64,000 bases of DNA, taken from assembly GCA_030549775.1 (NCBI GenBank), contig CM060178.1, positions 67,818,896 to 67,882,895 on the forward strand, read 5' to 3'. Shown piece after piece: positions 1 to 13,200 of this stretch. The DNA is from Tamarix chinensis (taxonomy: Eukaryota; Streptophyta; Magnoliopsida; Caryophyllales; Tamaricaceae). Numbering within the stretch: the first letter of the stretch is position 1; every line of letters begins with the position of its first letter. The position numbers and the translations under genes were made by a program. The notes under the pieces were generated by a model that did not search any database, was not told the origin of the DNA, and saw only the letters and a list, made by a program, of their open reading frames with translations.

Positions 1-3000
1 TCCTAATTGTGCTCAATTGGGCATTTATTTCATTATTTTTGATCAATTTTGAATATAATATGTTATAAAATATATCTAATTGCATTTTTAAACATTCAAT
101 TTAAATAAATTAATAAAAATTAACCGAATTGCAATTTTGGGCTAAAATCCTAGATTTCTAGTGAAATTATAAAATTGGTAATTTGTATTGTTGGTTTTCT
201 AAAATTAATTTTATAGTAATAGTTAAAATGATCATAATTGCATTCGAAGACCTTCAACTAGAATTAACTGATTTGAATTATTTGAATTTGTGTCTTAGGC
301 TTTAAAACCCTAATTTCAAAAACCGATTATCTTGAACTAGCTACTCAGAAGATTATTTCATTGAAATTGAGTATCTATATTTATTCAAAATTATTTTAAT
401 TGTACTCTCAAGCTATTGATTTGAGATAATAAAATTTAATTAGTCAGTTCATAGTTTGGGCATTAAAAATTCTAATTTTTAGAGCTAGTTTTATAATATT
501 GATTATGCTATGCGCCTTTTACCTAATTAATTTTTGGCTTTTATTTAAAATCATTTGAATTATTTTTTCATGTTATCGGGTTGGATTTGGTTCTCTACAA
601 ATGGCGGGTTTGTCTTTTGAGTTATAAAACCTAACTATTAAATCATTTTCGATAAAATTACTTATTCTCCAATGTCCTTTCTCTGGCTTTCTAAATAAAT
701 TTAAAATGCCCCAAGTGATATTTGTTAAACCTAATTTGATTAATATTCAATCATAAATATTAATAGAGCTATGCTTGTGAGTCTTAGATTTTTGGACTCA
801 TTTTCCAAGAAAGATCATTTATTTCACTTTGTGTAGATTTGATTATAATATGTAAATTATTGATAGATAAGATAGTTTCTAACCCGGTTTCTAATTTCTA
901 TAGGAGATCTAGGAAAATTTTCTTGTGGACTGTCGAGTTCTTGATAGCTCTATCTTTTTCTCAATTTGATTAGCTAGTTTCAGATTTAGCTAAGTCATTA
1001 CTTAACTATACTTATGGCGAAATTTGGAATGTGTGTCTGCTTGGAGTGGAAGGTGATGAGTATGCTTGATTATGTAATTATGTCAAGCATATGTTGTATT
1101 CTTGTGTGGTAATTGTATGTATGAGTTATAGCTTTAATGTAAAGGCATGTTAGTGTGCCTATTGAATATTGTATATGTTTGGGTATGTGAAGGGTTGAGT
1201 ATGATTATATTGTTAGTATGTCCAGCTAATTATAAAATATTTAGTGATTTTGGAGTATGTTCTAGTGTGCCTAAATTGTAATTGGTTTAGAAAACCATAT
1301 TTATGGTTGTGTATGGATTAAAATTGCATGATATCTTATGTTGTATTTTATGGCATGGAATTATTCAACTCTAACACCACCTGAAATTATTCGGCCTCAG
1401 TGCCACATTAATTGGTTCGGCTTTAATTCCACTTGAATTGGTTTGACTTTAATGCCACTTGAATTGGTTCATCTTTAATGCTACGTGAACTAGTTCAGAT
1501 TCAATGCCCCTGGAATCTTTCGACTTTAATGCCAGCTGGGTTAGTTCGGCTTTAATGTCACTTGAAATTTATCGTCTTTAATGCTTCTTAGCTTTAACGC
1601 CGCTTGAAATTGATATAATAATGGAAATTCATTGTGTTGACAGAAGTGAGTTAAGTGTTGTTATATGAGCCTAATTTATGATTGGTTAAATCTTTAAATA
1701 AAATATTAATCACTTAAAGCTAAAGATCTCAATTTGGGACTTGTATCACTCGAAGTAGCTATCTGAGTTAGGTTTGGTATTCACTTGTTACCATTCTGGT
1801 GTTTTTCTATTCTGTGATCCGGGTTCCTTAAGAGGTCTGGAGAGGCCCTCTTCTACTCTATAGGTGTCTCGATATATTTTGGCCCTATAGCGGGTATGTA
1901 TACTTAAGTGATTAGGTGTCCTATTTATTAGTGGTCTAATTACATTTCTAGGCGGACCAGCTAGGGCTAGTACCATTCGAGTACTAGGTTAGTTGTTATG
2001 ATCTCTTTGAGTCTCCATCCTCAAGATAATATAATTAAATAGTTGAGATCACGATAAATAAATATAATAATAAATTATTCTCGCTCACTCATGGGCTTTA
2101 TATTTATTTTTCCTATGCATGTTTCTTGGTTGTCTCCCTTACATTAGTGATACCATATGACATAAGTTCATACCTAGTTAACACATGATCTATTATTTAA
2201 ATTGCATGTGAGTTATTATAAAAGTAGAATGGTGTATTTATCATATGTATAATCGAGCATGAGTATTATATGAGCAGAATGGTGTATGTATCCCATGTAT
2301 AATTGAGCATGAATTAGTTTATGAGTGGAATGGTGCATTTATCTTATGTATAATTAAGCATGGGTAATGTAAGCTAAAGATTGTCATATCTTATGCGTAT
2401 CATATTTCCTTTCATGAGTTAGGTAGTCTTGAATTACTCAATACTAGACCCATACTGATACTACCTTGGTTGAATGGGTCCTATGACAATCCACTGATGG
2501 TGGAGAGTAGACCTCTTGTGCAGGTTTGAGATCAAAAATTATTTTTGGGTTGAAGGCTTGGATTGAAAGAGTAGGCAATCTGGAGTTTGATCTGTCTGAA
2601 TTTGTCTTATTTTAATTGTATTTATTTTTAGAAGGTTTCAAATGTTGTATGAAAAGTTCAAGGGTGTTGTAATTGAATTTTAATTTCCCATTACTTTGAT
2701 AAGCTTTTAAAATCTAGGATTATTTCACAAGTTTCCGCTCATTTATTCAGCGATGATTTTATTCTGTTAAATTATTCACTTGTCATCTACCTGTAGATAC
2801 CTCCTTGTGGGAATTTATCCTCAAGGTATAGATGTTGTTTGAATGTTTTTTGGATAATTTTTAGCCTTACATCTAGCATAAGATAAATGGTGGACATTTA
2901 TCTTATGTTAGGTGTGGCGGTAACATTTTCTAAATTCTATTTTAGCTTCCACATTATTCTTTTAAACGAAATTTTTCAGGAGTGAAATTTGATGGTGTTA

Positions 3001-3002
3001 CA
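1..3002 (+). mobile_element. 3' part of a long gypsy-type LTR
   Basis: The block ends in GTGTTACA at 3002, the same terminus as the LTRs ending at 8695 and 13621. Around 1840-1930 it shares the phrase 'actctataggtg..cctata..gggtat' with the LTRs at 7660, 12610 and 14940. No coding sequence is seen in it. Its 5' end lies outside the window, so length and target-site duplication cannot be read. It abuts the gag start of a minus-strand element at 3003, which suggests it interrupted that element. Superfamily is inferred from the relative that flanks a gypsy-like gag at 9.1 kb. Confidence 0.7.
1364..1612. repeat. 26-bp imperfect tandem repeat array inside LTR
   Basis: About nine units with a period near 26 bp follow the pattern 'ttcggctttaatgccacttg' plus six bases. 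Units drift by substitutions and by one- to four-base indels near the end of the array. The period is not a multiple of three, so this is not a protein repeat. I did not see the array in the related LTRs at 5.5-8.7 or 11.0-13.6 kb. Confidence 0.8.
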
Positions 3003-3354
3003 TTCTTCTACATGTTCCCTTTAGTTTTGTAGCTGCATGTGTAACCTTTGACGTTGTGAAGTTTCTATTCTCCCCACACGTTGCTTTACCTCCTTGATTT
3101 CGTCCCCTAAGACCTTGAGAATATCTCTCAAGTCCTCCTCTTGGTTCACCATCTTCTCCCTTCACCAAACAAGTGGTGCTTCTCCAAACACACCTCCAAG
3201 TGTTGGAATTTAGTGTCTTCTTGATGATCTCTTAGGAGAATCTTGAAGAAGAGATGTTCTTGAAGAATGTTGAAGTAAAGACAAGTTCTTGCAAGAAACT
3301 TGAGGAAAGATGGGATCTTGAACACAATAGATCAAACCTAAGGCTTTGATACCA
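3003..3354 (-). pseudogene. Leader and gag start of retrotransposon A (truncated)
   Basis: Reading leftward from the primer-binding site, an ATG at 3152-3150 opens about 45 codons beginning MVNQEEDLRDILKVLGDEIK, rich in charged residues and likely coiled coil, then a TAA. This resembles the N-terminus of a plant retrotransposon gag and is not a complete domain. The reading continues up to 3003, where the gypsy-type LTR begins, so the rest of the element lies beyond that insertion or is lost. Function is inferred from position next to a primer-binding site and LTR; the sequence itself is too short to classify the superfamily. Confidence 0.55.
3342..3354 (-). other. Primer-binding site of retrotransposon A
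   Basis: The minus strand reads TGGTATCAAAGCC, the usual plant LTR-retrotransposon match to the 3' end of initiator methionine tRNA with one mismatch. It lies seven bases from the TG that starts LTR A at 3362. Confidence 0.8.
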
Positions 3355-3361
3355 AAATTAA

Positions 3362-4397
3362 TGTTTGTGGGATTATGGAATTATCAATTATGTAAAATTA
3401 ATGCTAGATTATGTTGTTATTTGGAAGAGGATGATTCAAAAGTGGTGAATTAAGTATGAGGATGTACAAATATGATAGAATAATGTTGATGATGATTCAA
3501 ATATGGTGATGATGATGATGAGTGAATGACCAAGATGATTCAAATTTGATGAGATGATGAATATGATGATTCGACAATAATGAGATAATGGAGATGATGG
3601 TTTGGTAATTAGGGCTTAATGATAGAAGCTGTCGTGGGTTAGGGTTAGTTTTGAAAATTAGCGTTTGGGTTAGGGTTTGGGTTTGGCTAGAAAATTAGGG
3701 TTAGGGTTTTGAATAAGGGTTTTGATTTTTGGGATGTGTTTGGATGATAAATATGGCTAAAAGGGAATGGTTATGGAGTTTAGAAAAGATAATACTTGAT
3801 CTCTAATTCACAAAGACAAAGAGATTCAGGGTTTCGAGATTAAGCATTCACACATATTCGATTGAACATGAGATAAACTCACATATAATTGAATACTTGA
3901 AATTTGCATTTAACTTCAATTTAATGAGTGATGTATGTCCAATCGTGGGTTCTATGGCTTTATATAAGCAAGCTACCAATTATAAGGTACTGGCTAAAAA
4001 GTATAATTCATCAAAAAATACCTAACTAAAAGATATTATAATATAGAATATGCTAAAATATACTAGAATATAGAACATTCTTCAAAAAGATAAATTTATG
4101 CTACTTTATTATCTAGATAATTTCTAACTCTACTAATTAATTAATTAATTAACTAAATAAAATAATATGCATGTCCAAGATACATATTATTACCCCTATT
4201 CACGTAGCCATGTAGTCTATGCACGCCATGCATACCATGTACATGCACGTATTCACCTAGTAGCTTGTATGATACGTTTCATCTATTATTAGCAACATAA
4301 CCATTCATTTATCTTCAATTTGTTGGAGATCCTATCTAAACGAAGAACAATTGGTCGTATAATTATGAATGCCAATTATTAAGTGTTTGTTGTTGCA
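3362..4397 (-). repeat. LTR A, left copy (5' LTR of minus-strand element A)
   Basis: About 1.04 kb beginning TGTTTGTGGG beside the primer-binding site. The minus strand has a TATA-like GCTTATATAAAGCC (around 3957-3970). It contains GATGAT-rich and TTAGGG-rich stretches (3480-3720). Its reverse complement aligns, with many differences, to 22.4-23.4 kb: for example 'tctaattcacaaaga' at 3803-3817 matches the complement near 23005. The outer end (4397) is approximate because it abuts the LTR of copia B. Confidence 0.65.
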
Positions 4398-4686
4398 TCA
4401 ACTTGTGCAAATTTCCATCATTATTATCTTTTTTACTTCCATCTTTGTCTTGCTTATCTTGCACATTATTCCATTTTTATCTTCTACATATTTCCACGTC
4501 ATGCCAAGTGTAATTTATTCTAGATGATTCTTTAAAATTCAAGATATAATTATTTGGTACATATACCCCTTTTTTCCTAATAAATCTTATCACTTAAGAT
4601 GAGATCAAGCTTATCTTGATAATCCTCATCACATCAAAGATTTGATCAAATATAAAGGCTAACAAGATAATTATTGTCATTTTTCA
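4398..4686 (-). repeat. 3' LTR of copia B (partial)
   Basis: The inner end reads TTTTTCA and is followed by 'tactccccctc' (4687-4697), the complement of a polypurine tract. The body aligns directly with 22020-22310: both contain 'ttatcacttaagat' followed by 'caagcttatcttga'. The outer half seen in the right copy is missing or unrecognisable here, so the start is approximate. Confidence 0.7.
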
Positions 4687-4734
4687 TACTCCCCCTCAAT
4701 AATTATCTTCTCTTCCCATTGATCTTATAGGAAT

Positions 4735-5487
4735 TGTGAGTTGTTTTCTAATTTCTTTAAACTTTAGAGAATCAAGCCCTTTTGTGAAATGTATGCAACT
4801 AGGTGTTTAGTTTTGATGTGCTCCATCTCAATGCCACCTCACAACACTTTTTCTTAGATAAAGTGGAAGTATACTTCCACATACTTTTTTTGAGTAGGAA
4901 ATACTATATTACTAGTTAGATCGCTAATGGATTGTCACATTATGACTTAACAACTCTATTTACCTAGTGTAAATCTTGTAAAAGCTATGTCAGCCACATA
5001 CACTCTTTAGCTCCTATAGTTGTTGCTCTACATTTTGCCCCAGTACTCGATAAAGATATTGTCGGTTATCTTTTACTACACTGGGACTCTGCTCTAGTTA
5101 AAGTAAACAAATATCCGGTTGTCAAACAATGAGTGTTAGGGTCACCAACATAAGTAATCCTATGGTATCCTATGACTTTATATACCACAACTTTTTTTTT
5201 GTAAATATGAGATAGTTAAGGGTACTCTTCACATATCTTAGAACTCAACATATAGATTATGGGTGAGTTTTCTCTAGTTTCTGCTTGAACCTACTTACTA
5301 TGCCAACTACCTATAATATGACAAGTCATGTCATAGTTAGGTAGATTAACTACCTATTAATTATTTGAACACGGTGTCATTTGAAAACGGTGTCATTTTT
5401 TAAATCTTTTTTTTTTCATTGAACAAAATCTAGCATTAACCTCTATTGGTGTAGAGATTGGTGGCTCGCACTCTAGCATGTTGTATA
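4735..5487 (-). pseudogene. Copia B RNase H domain, decayed
   Basis: The three minus frames together give a recognisable copia RNase H tail. Pieces resembling 'TTGYLFTL' and 'ECMWLT.LLQDLH' lead to a 'KYTSTL' region, then an 'IEMEHIKT' relic just before the polypurine tract. RNase H removes the RNA strand during reverse transcription inside the virus-like particle. Stops and frame changes occur every few dozen codons, so this is non-functional. The domain is cut at 5488 by the first gypsy LTR, and its RT neighbour is not found beyond the insertions. Confidence 0.65.
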
Positions 5488-6274
5488 TGTAATATCATAT
5501 TTTATGTAAACCTTAATTAAGAATATAATTGTAACTTGATGTGTTATGCGAACTTGATAATATAAATAATAGGTGGATAATATGTGTTAGATGTATTGAT
5601 CATATATCTTTTGGTTGGGGTGGAAAATGGACTAGGTTAACAAAGTTAAAATGGAAGATTAGGATTTTTTTGTGTTGGGTGGTCAAAAAGAGCTTATGGG
5701 ATAGACAAACAGCTATCAAGGTAGAACGAGTAACACCAGGGAGTCTGGGTGGACAATCGGCTGTCGATTGGGGCTCATTTAGGTAATGAGTTGTGGGTTT
5801 TTTATGTACATTTTTGTGTCATTTTGATCTCATAGGCACTTCCTTTTGTCCTTGTTCACCTTCTACCAATATCCCCTCACCTTAGGTCATATTTTAACCC
5901 ATTCCATTGCTTTTTTCCAAGATATAAGCCATAATCACATCACTTTACCTCTTATCAATTCTCTTATAAACCATGCTATCTCCAATCATCTTTTTCATTC
6001 AAGTGTGAATGAAGTAGCCCCTGGTCAGCTCTCCCTCTCTCCTCCATGTTGATGTTTGAAACACCCCAATATGCCTCATCTTTATGCCTTTTTGCCTTGG
6101 ATCTTCATCCATTCAATCACTTATTGTATTTTTCGCTCTCCTCTTTTTCAGTGAGATTTGTCTAAGTTTTGAAGAACACTTCCCTTGTTCTTGATGCTGA
6201 AACTAAGAACCTTTCCCTCTCTTTTCTACATTTTCATGTTGGTTCTTCTTCTCCCTATCTCTTATATGATCTTG

Positions 6275-6323
<49 letters not shown>

Positions 6324-8695
6324 TAAGTGTTTGATTTGGGAGAAATTTAAGAGAGTGCTTCCTTATTATTTTCTCTACATGTGCCCCTTGCTTGAGTACG
6401 ACTTTCTTCCTTTGGCTTTTGATGATTATTATTATTATCTTCTTATTTTATTTCTTAGCTAAAATTATTTTGGTTGTTTTTTTTTTGTTTTAAGGACAAG
6501 GAAGATATTTAGGAGCTAGGGTCTTTGACACACTTTATTCTTATTTTTGTTTTTTTTTTCTTGGAAGGAGGTAACTCATATGCTCATACTAATTGTGTAA
6601 AAATCATGTGACAATATGTTTAAGGTTTATATAATATGTTTAAGGGTAATTTTCTTCCTTGTAAATTTATGTAAAATACACATGCATATGGTATTGTTAT
6701 TATTTTTCTCTTAAAATGTGACCATATGAATTTAGTGTAAGAATATGCTAAAATTATGTATTTTATTGTATACGTGATAACATGGTAAAATAAGATTTTT
6801 TTTGTGGTGAAATATTTATACATATATTGAAGGGGTGGCTCAAACATAAGTTAGTTTATCCTATCTGAGACCTCATTTGTTATTTTTGAACTAACTATTG
6901 GATTTCTCACATGTATTTCTAAAAGTTTGGCATATGATATGTTGAGATTTGAATATGTTTAGGTATATTTATAAATGATTAAAGTTTTTCATGCTGTAAG
7001 AGTGTTTTAGTCTTTTCACATGAAATCTAGAATTTTTCCAACACCTATACCTTCTATGTGTTTTATTATGTGGAGAATGAAAGGCATATAGAATATGGTG
7101 TGATAGATATGCATGATTAAGGTTTTATTTGCTAAATGGGCTTAAGTGTACTTTAGGGATAAAATGGTAATATATTCTAAAATATTCTAGAATTATAGAT
7201 TATATTAAAATGTCAATTTTAATATGATTTAGATATACTATGAATTTTATTAAATCCTAATAACAATTGGTAATAAAATGGGAATTTAATAAGTAAACAA
7301 CCTTAAAGGGCATTTTGGTCATTTTTGACTAAGATGCGCCTAAGTATGAATAATTTAAGACAGGATAGCCTTGCTAAATTCCTAGGATGACCTTAGTGTT
7401 GCCTTTGATTTTTTCCTGAACTATTGACCTTATGGTTGATATAATAATCAAAACCAAAGGTAAAATGGGATTTAAATTATTTTACATTATGTGATATTTT
7501 TTGAACATCGAATACAATATTAACATTTAATATGGAAAATCTTAAGCATTGGGAGTTGTTTAATCTCTAGGGTTAGCTAACCGATATACAACATAGGGGC
7601 CCTCATTTTGGTTTAGTTTCATTTGTTTGCCTTAGTGTCACATTAAAGCCCTAGGTTACTCTATACGTGACCTATGCGCCCTATAACGGGTATTAATATG
7701 TAAGAATTAGGTAATCTAGGTTGGAGGATATTGTATTGCCATTAATGTGTTGGTATAATGGGTATTCTTTATATTTCTCTAGGTTTTGTAGTTGAGAGGG
7801 TAATGTGTTTCCTTTGTATGATAATATGAATGGTGTACTATCTACATCTTTAGGTTGTCTCTTTTATCCCCTAGAGTAATAAAAGTGGAGGTAATTAATG
7901 TATGGTTATCAATAATATTTTTGATAAATGGTTTGGTAACTACCTTTATTTCTATTTGTGGTTTAATTGAAATTGATTTGATGGTCAGGTTGGAGGGTAC
8001 TGTGCCACCCTAATGTGTTAATATGACTAGAGTATATTATATGTATTCGTTTTTTTTTATTTACTAGTGATGTTTAGAATATATTGGTACGGTTCTTTTA
8101 TATTTATAAGATATGAGGTGATTGTTATTGAAATTATTAAGTATAATGGTATGAGAATATGTACCTTAGTCATGTATATGTTATGCCATTTGATCTTATA
8201 TTTTTTTATCACATTTTGATTTAGTGTGTTTATGCCATATTTTCATGTGTATAATTCAACGTGTTTATTTCATGTTCATTTGTGATGCCTTCTATGTGTT
8301 CCATGCAACCTTTACATAATTAATAATTTGTAATGAGTTTATTCTATACCATTATACTAATGAATTTTGTTCTATGGTTCTTCTTTCTATTAGATGGGCA
8401 ATTATGGCTATGTATGGTTACTTTGAGAGTACCGCTTGATCGCTAGGGTTTGGAGTAAGATTTATGACTATTTGGTGTGTGCTACAACATCTTTTGATAT
8501 GAATATATCTATGCTTGATTGTTGTTACAAAATTAAGTAGAATAACATTTTATCCTTAATACTTGATATAATAATGGTAGAGGGAACCTGATTTATACTA
8601 AGTGTGGTGGTAACACTCTATATTTTTAATGTTTTAGTTTCTAAAATTAACTCTTTTAAATGAATTTTTTACTTGCTAAAAGTGGCGGTGTTACA
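5488..8695 (+). repeat. Left LTR of gypsy-type element E
   Basis: 3,208 bp from TGTAATATC to GTGTTACA. It aligns along its length with 10203-11030 plus 13627-15292: both share 'aataataggtggataatat' near the start and 'gatgattattattatt' near 6420 and 13690. It contains a (TA)n tract at 6276-6314. Short ORFs in it are A/T-rich shadows. Confidence 0.75.
6276..6323. repeat. (TA)n then (CA)n microsatellite
   Basis: About 19 TA units followed by a short CA run inside the left LTR of element E. The right LTR lacks the tract at the matching place near 10973. Confidence 0.95.
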
Positions 8696-9117
8696 ATTTT
8701 CTAGAAGAGCATTTGGTTGTTGGGGATCATATTGTGGTCAAATACTCAGTTCTCATGATCCTAAATATCTTATCATGAAAATGTGTTGTTCTACCTTAGT
8801 ATTTAAAACCCAGAATGGTATTGTCAGCATTTCAGTATGGGTAAGCTAGATGACCTTTGATTTATGCTTATGTGTTTTATGTGATAGTAAGCTAGGACTT
8901 TTATCCTAACATGTTTTCCATTTTTTAGCTAGTTAAAGAGGACAATGAATAAATGTGTTTGTCATTTAGAAGGAGTGTTTGAGACCTTTATGGAGTTCAA
9001 CCACCTATATATTACCCACAGGTAGGTATCTGAGAGGATTAGCTTTGGAGAGTTTTGGGTCATCACCCGCCGACCTATATTGGAGAGCAGGATCTAATCA
9101 TATTAAAAGTATGGGTT

Positions 9118-9900
9118 AAAGATTTTTATAGGATGTTTGAGGCTGCCAATTGTTTGGATGCTAGAAGAGCGAGCATAGCTGCATACTTTCATTAGAATTC
9201 AGTGGACTCTTAATGTTAAGGTCATTGTGCTAAAGGAGGATCACGAATGTCTTGGGAGGATTTGAAGATGGTGCTTCAGGCTCAATTTTACCATGAGAGG
9301 CTTAAGAAGGATAAGCTCTAGGAGTTTATGTAGTTTTCCTAGGGGAGTTTGACTATGTGGGAGTATCATGAACATTTTATGGATTTACTAATGTTTACTT
9401 ATGGTATAGAAGAAAGCGAGGCTATCATTATCTTCTTATACAAGTGGTAACTTCACTTTAATATTTGGAGGATGATCAGTGTAGTGGTTTTTCATCAATT
9501 AGCTACATTGTATGAGAAGGTGTGTATCACCTCCACTTTGGTTTAGGATCCTACCTCAATTTTAGGTAAGAGGAAGCCAAGGTGTAGGATTCCAAGGGAA
9601 AGGTTCAACATCATAATGGTAGATTTTTGAGTGTTCAACATTAAACTAGTAGTTAGCATCATGGTAGCTAAAGCGATTTCCAAAGTGGAGGTAGTCAAGG
9701 ACAAACTCAACACTACTAATGTAAGCAAAGGAAAATTCCATTTATCGAAGGATAGTGAAGGTCATTTGGTATAGTGGCATAATTGTGGGAGCCTTGTGAT
9801 GATGTGCAAAGATCTTAGCTACAGCCTTCGAAGCTAGTTACCCAACAATAGCAACCACTTTAGAGGACCCCCACCACCAACTAGGGGTACTGAGAGTTCT
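9118..9900 (+). pseudogene. Gypsy-like gag relic of element E
   Basis: Between the two LTRs the plus strand encodes fragments typical of Ty3/gypsy gag. 'RMFEAANCLDARR' is followed by 'SWEDLKMVLQAQFYHERL', and then 'YHEHFMDLLMFTYGIEESEA', the conserved gag helix region. Further on come a basic stretch and a degraded zinc knuckle ('HNCGSLVMMCKD', first cysteine and histidine lost) near 9778. Gag proteins form the virus-like particle and bind genomic RNA. Several in-frame stops are present. No protease, RT or integrase follows before the right LTR at 10203. Confidence 0.6.
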
Positions 9901-10202
9901 CGAAGAGATCTGACACTAGGGATGCTTCATTTTATTAGCCACTCGTAAGCAAGCGCTCTAGCCAAAATTTTGGAGACCCTCCTCCCGATGTATTAACCAT
10001 ATTTTCTTTGATTGCCTGAGTCATTAACTTAATACATTGTATGTTGAATTATCCTCTTAGTGGTTGTGTTGTTGTTTCCTTACATTAGGGTTTGCTCCTA
10101 CAACGCTAATGACCCCATGTGTGCTATGTTAGCCTTATGTGCGCTTTTCATGTGGTATGGTGTGGACTTTAGGCACAAAGTCCCTTTTTAAGGGTATAGT
10201 AA

Positions 10203-13200
10203 TATAATACCCTATTTTTCATAAACATTAATTAAGAGCATAATAACAATTTAATGTGTTATGTAAACTTGATCATTTAAATAATAGGTGGATAATATAT
10301 ATTAGATGTATTAATTATGTGTGTTTGAGTTAGGATAGAAAATGGATGATGTTAGCTAGAATAAAATGATAGATTAGGATTTTTATTATTGGGCGGTCAA
10401 CCAGATCCTGTAGGATGGGTGACCAAGCGTCGAGGAAGAATGAGTAACATAGGGGTGTATAGGTAGATAATTGACGGTCTCCTATGGCTCATCTGAGCAT
10501 TAGGCTATGTCATTATGTGCAATTTTGTGTGCTCTTCCTTTCATACTTGTTTACCTTCTATTGACCTCTCCTCACCTTGGAAAAGATTATTAATTGTTCC
10601 CTTACCTTTTCCCAAGATCTTAGCCATACTTTAATCACTCTACCTCTCACCCACTCTCTTACACACCATACTATCTCCCATCAGGTTTTTCTTCCAAGTG
10701 AGAATGAAGAAATCCTTCTCCAGCTCTCCCTCTCACATATATGTTGGTGTTTGAAACACCCCTATATGCCACCTTTTTATGCCACTGTGCCTTTGTTCTA
10801 CATTCATTCAATCACTTGTTGAATTTTGTTTTCTTCTTTCTCCTCTTTTTCTTTTAGTGTTGCCTAAGTATTGAAGAAAACTCCTCCATTCTTGCTACTA
10901 AAATCAACACCCCATCCTTCTCTTTTCTCCATTTTCTTGTTGGCTCTTATTCTCTTAATCTCCTACATAGCCTTGTATATTTTTCTTAAATAATTAAGTA
11001 TTAGATTTAGGAGAAATTGAAAAGTGTTACTATAATACCTCATTTTTAACTACTTCTAATTATGTGTAATTAATAACAAAAATGATTGTCGAATATTTTA
11101 TGGCTTCAAGATTTTTTTGGATGGTTCAATAATAGTTGAAATTTTATGGCTAGATACACTTTCCTTTTAAAATATTATTCATATATGTGAAATTTTGAGT
11201 TATGCCTTGAAAAATATTCTTATAAAATTTTATTTGGGTCCTAAATGGGTTGAAATGTAAATCTAGAAATTTTGGTTTCATTTTAATTATGTTTGCTATT
11301 CCTTTGGAAATTTTCAAGCAAAATATATAATTAAGGCATGTAGCTAAAAGTAATATCAATTTAGTGTTAAAAATTCTTGAAACTTATATTTAGGTTGGAC
11401 ATGAAAATTTATGAGGATCTAAAAAGTTTTGTAATTTTTAAACTATTTTTGGTATTTATTTTTGTAATTACCTTATAAGCTTGTTAATTCACCATTAGAT
11501 CAATATTATCTCAAATTCATGTAAATTTAGAAGTGAGTTTCAAATATTATTTTAAGGGTTTCTATAAATTTTCATAGTTTTATGAGCTTTTTGATATTTT
11601 TTTAATTTTATCCTCTTCATTAATCTTTCTACCATTAAAAATAGTTTATAAATCATAAAATTAGTATTCACCCACGAAATTACTTTCCTACACTTTCATG
11701 ATCAGATTTTGTATCAAGTTGACCATTATTTTATTCATTTAACTAAAATTTAAGCTAAATTCCCTTTCATACAATTTCTATCTATACTAGTTGTATCCTT
11801 TTGCCTTTTCTTGTGTCAACCTTCTTCACTTACATTCCCCATGCTTAAATATGAACTCTTAGTTGCACACCATCACCTCCCCCATCCCTTGGTTGATTTC
11901 ATAGATTTTATAACTTCATTCAACATAAATATACTCCACCACCTTACACACTCCATCATATTATACTTTGTCATTCAAGTATTAAACAAGCTACCTCTTC
12001 CCCTCTTGTAACTATAGATTTTTTTTCCTCCACCCCCTATTTATACCCATTTTCATTTTTTGTTTTCATTTAACAGTTCTCTCATTTTCTTATCTTTGTT
12101 GCTCTTGCCTCTCTCTTTATTTTAGTTATTTTGCTAAGTGTTCTTAAGCTTTATTGAGATTATAACTGAGAAGCATTCTCCTCTATTTCTCTTAATTCTT
12201 TTTTACTTCTATATCTCCTTCTATCCAGCCTTTATTTAGTCGTATAATGAATTTTACTAAGAATTATTGAGTAAATAACATTTAAGGGTATTTTGGTCAT
12301 TTATGAGTTATTATGCTAAAAGTATGAATAGTAGGACTATGAGAACCTTAATAGATTCCTAGGTTAACCTTAGTATTAACTTTAATTTTTTTTTGAATCA
12401 TTGACCTTATGGTCAACTTAAATAATTAGAATTGGAATTATTGTGCATTATGTGATATCTTATGATCACCTTATTAAGATATTAATATTTTAAGTGGAAG
12501 ACCTTAAGATTTAAGAATTGTTGTTATTTACGGTCAGTTACCCTGAAGACGAGGTAGGAGTCCTTAATTTGGTTTGGTGGTTTGTCGGATGCGTCGGTAC
12601 TTCTACGAAGGCCCCAACATACTCTATAGGTGACCTACGGACCCTATAGGGGGTATTAATACTTAAGGATTAGGTGTCCTAGGATGGAAGGATATTGTAT
12701 TGCCTTATTGCATTAATATGAATAGAATACTTGTATGTCTCTAGGTTATAAGTTGGGAGGATACTATGTTAGTTTAAAGCGTCGATATAACTAATATAAT
12801 TTATATGTTTCTAGGTTATTATTATATCCCCTCAAGTAATTAAAAATAAAAATAATTATTGTATAAGGATTTAAATAGATTATTAGAGTCGTTAGTTTGG
12901 TAGTTGCCTCTATGCACTACTTGATTTTGGTATGTTGGTTTGATAGTTGCATATGTGCACTATTTAGATTTGGTATATTTATTGGTAATTGTGTTGGTGC
13001 TTTCCTTATCATGTTATAAGTGGTATAGAAATAGTTATAGTAAAAGGTCTTAATTATGGTTTGGTGTGTTTTCCTTTGTAGGAGGCCATTAGTATAATTG
13101 GATTAGTGAAATAATCATAATATGGTTAAGTTTGATGTGATGAACATGTGGCATACGGTAGGATATGAGTTATGGTATGAATATTGCACTTAACTATGGT

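Noticed and set aside
3620..3730. Interstitial telomere
   Set aside because: The TTAGGG-like words are irregularly spaced and interrupted, and recur within a dispersed LTR.
6169..6462. 97-codon ORF with a run of Tyr-Ile codons
   Set aside because: Produced by the (TA)n microsatellite in an LTR. The same applies to the Ile-Tyr ORF at 21876-22133.
10412..10424. 13-base match to 5S box C (AGGATGGGTGACC) in the right LTR of element E
   Set aside because: No box A upstream, and the sister LTR at 5694 has a different sequence at this place; most likely chance drift.
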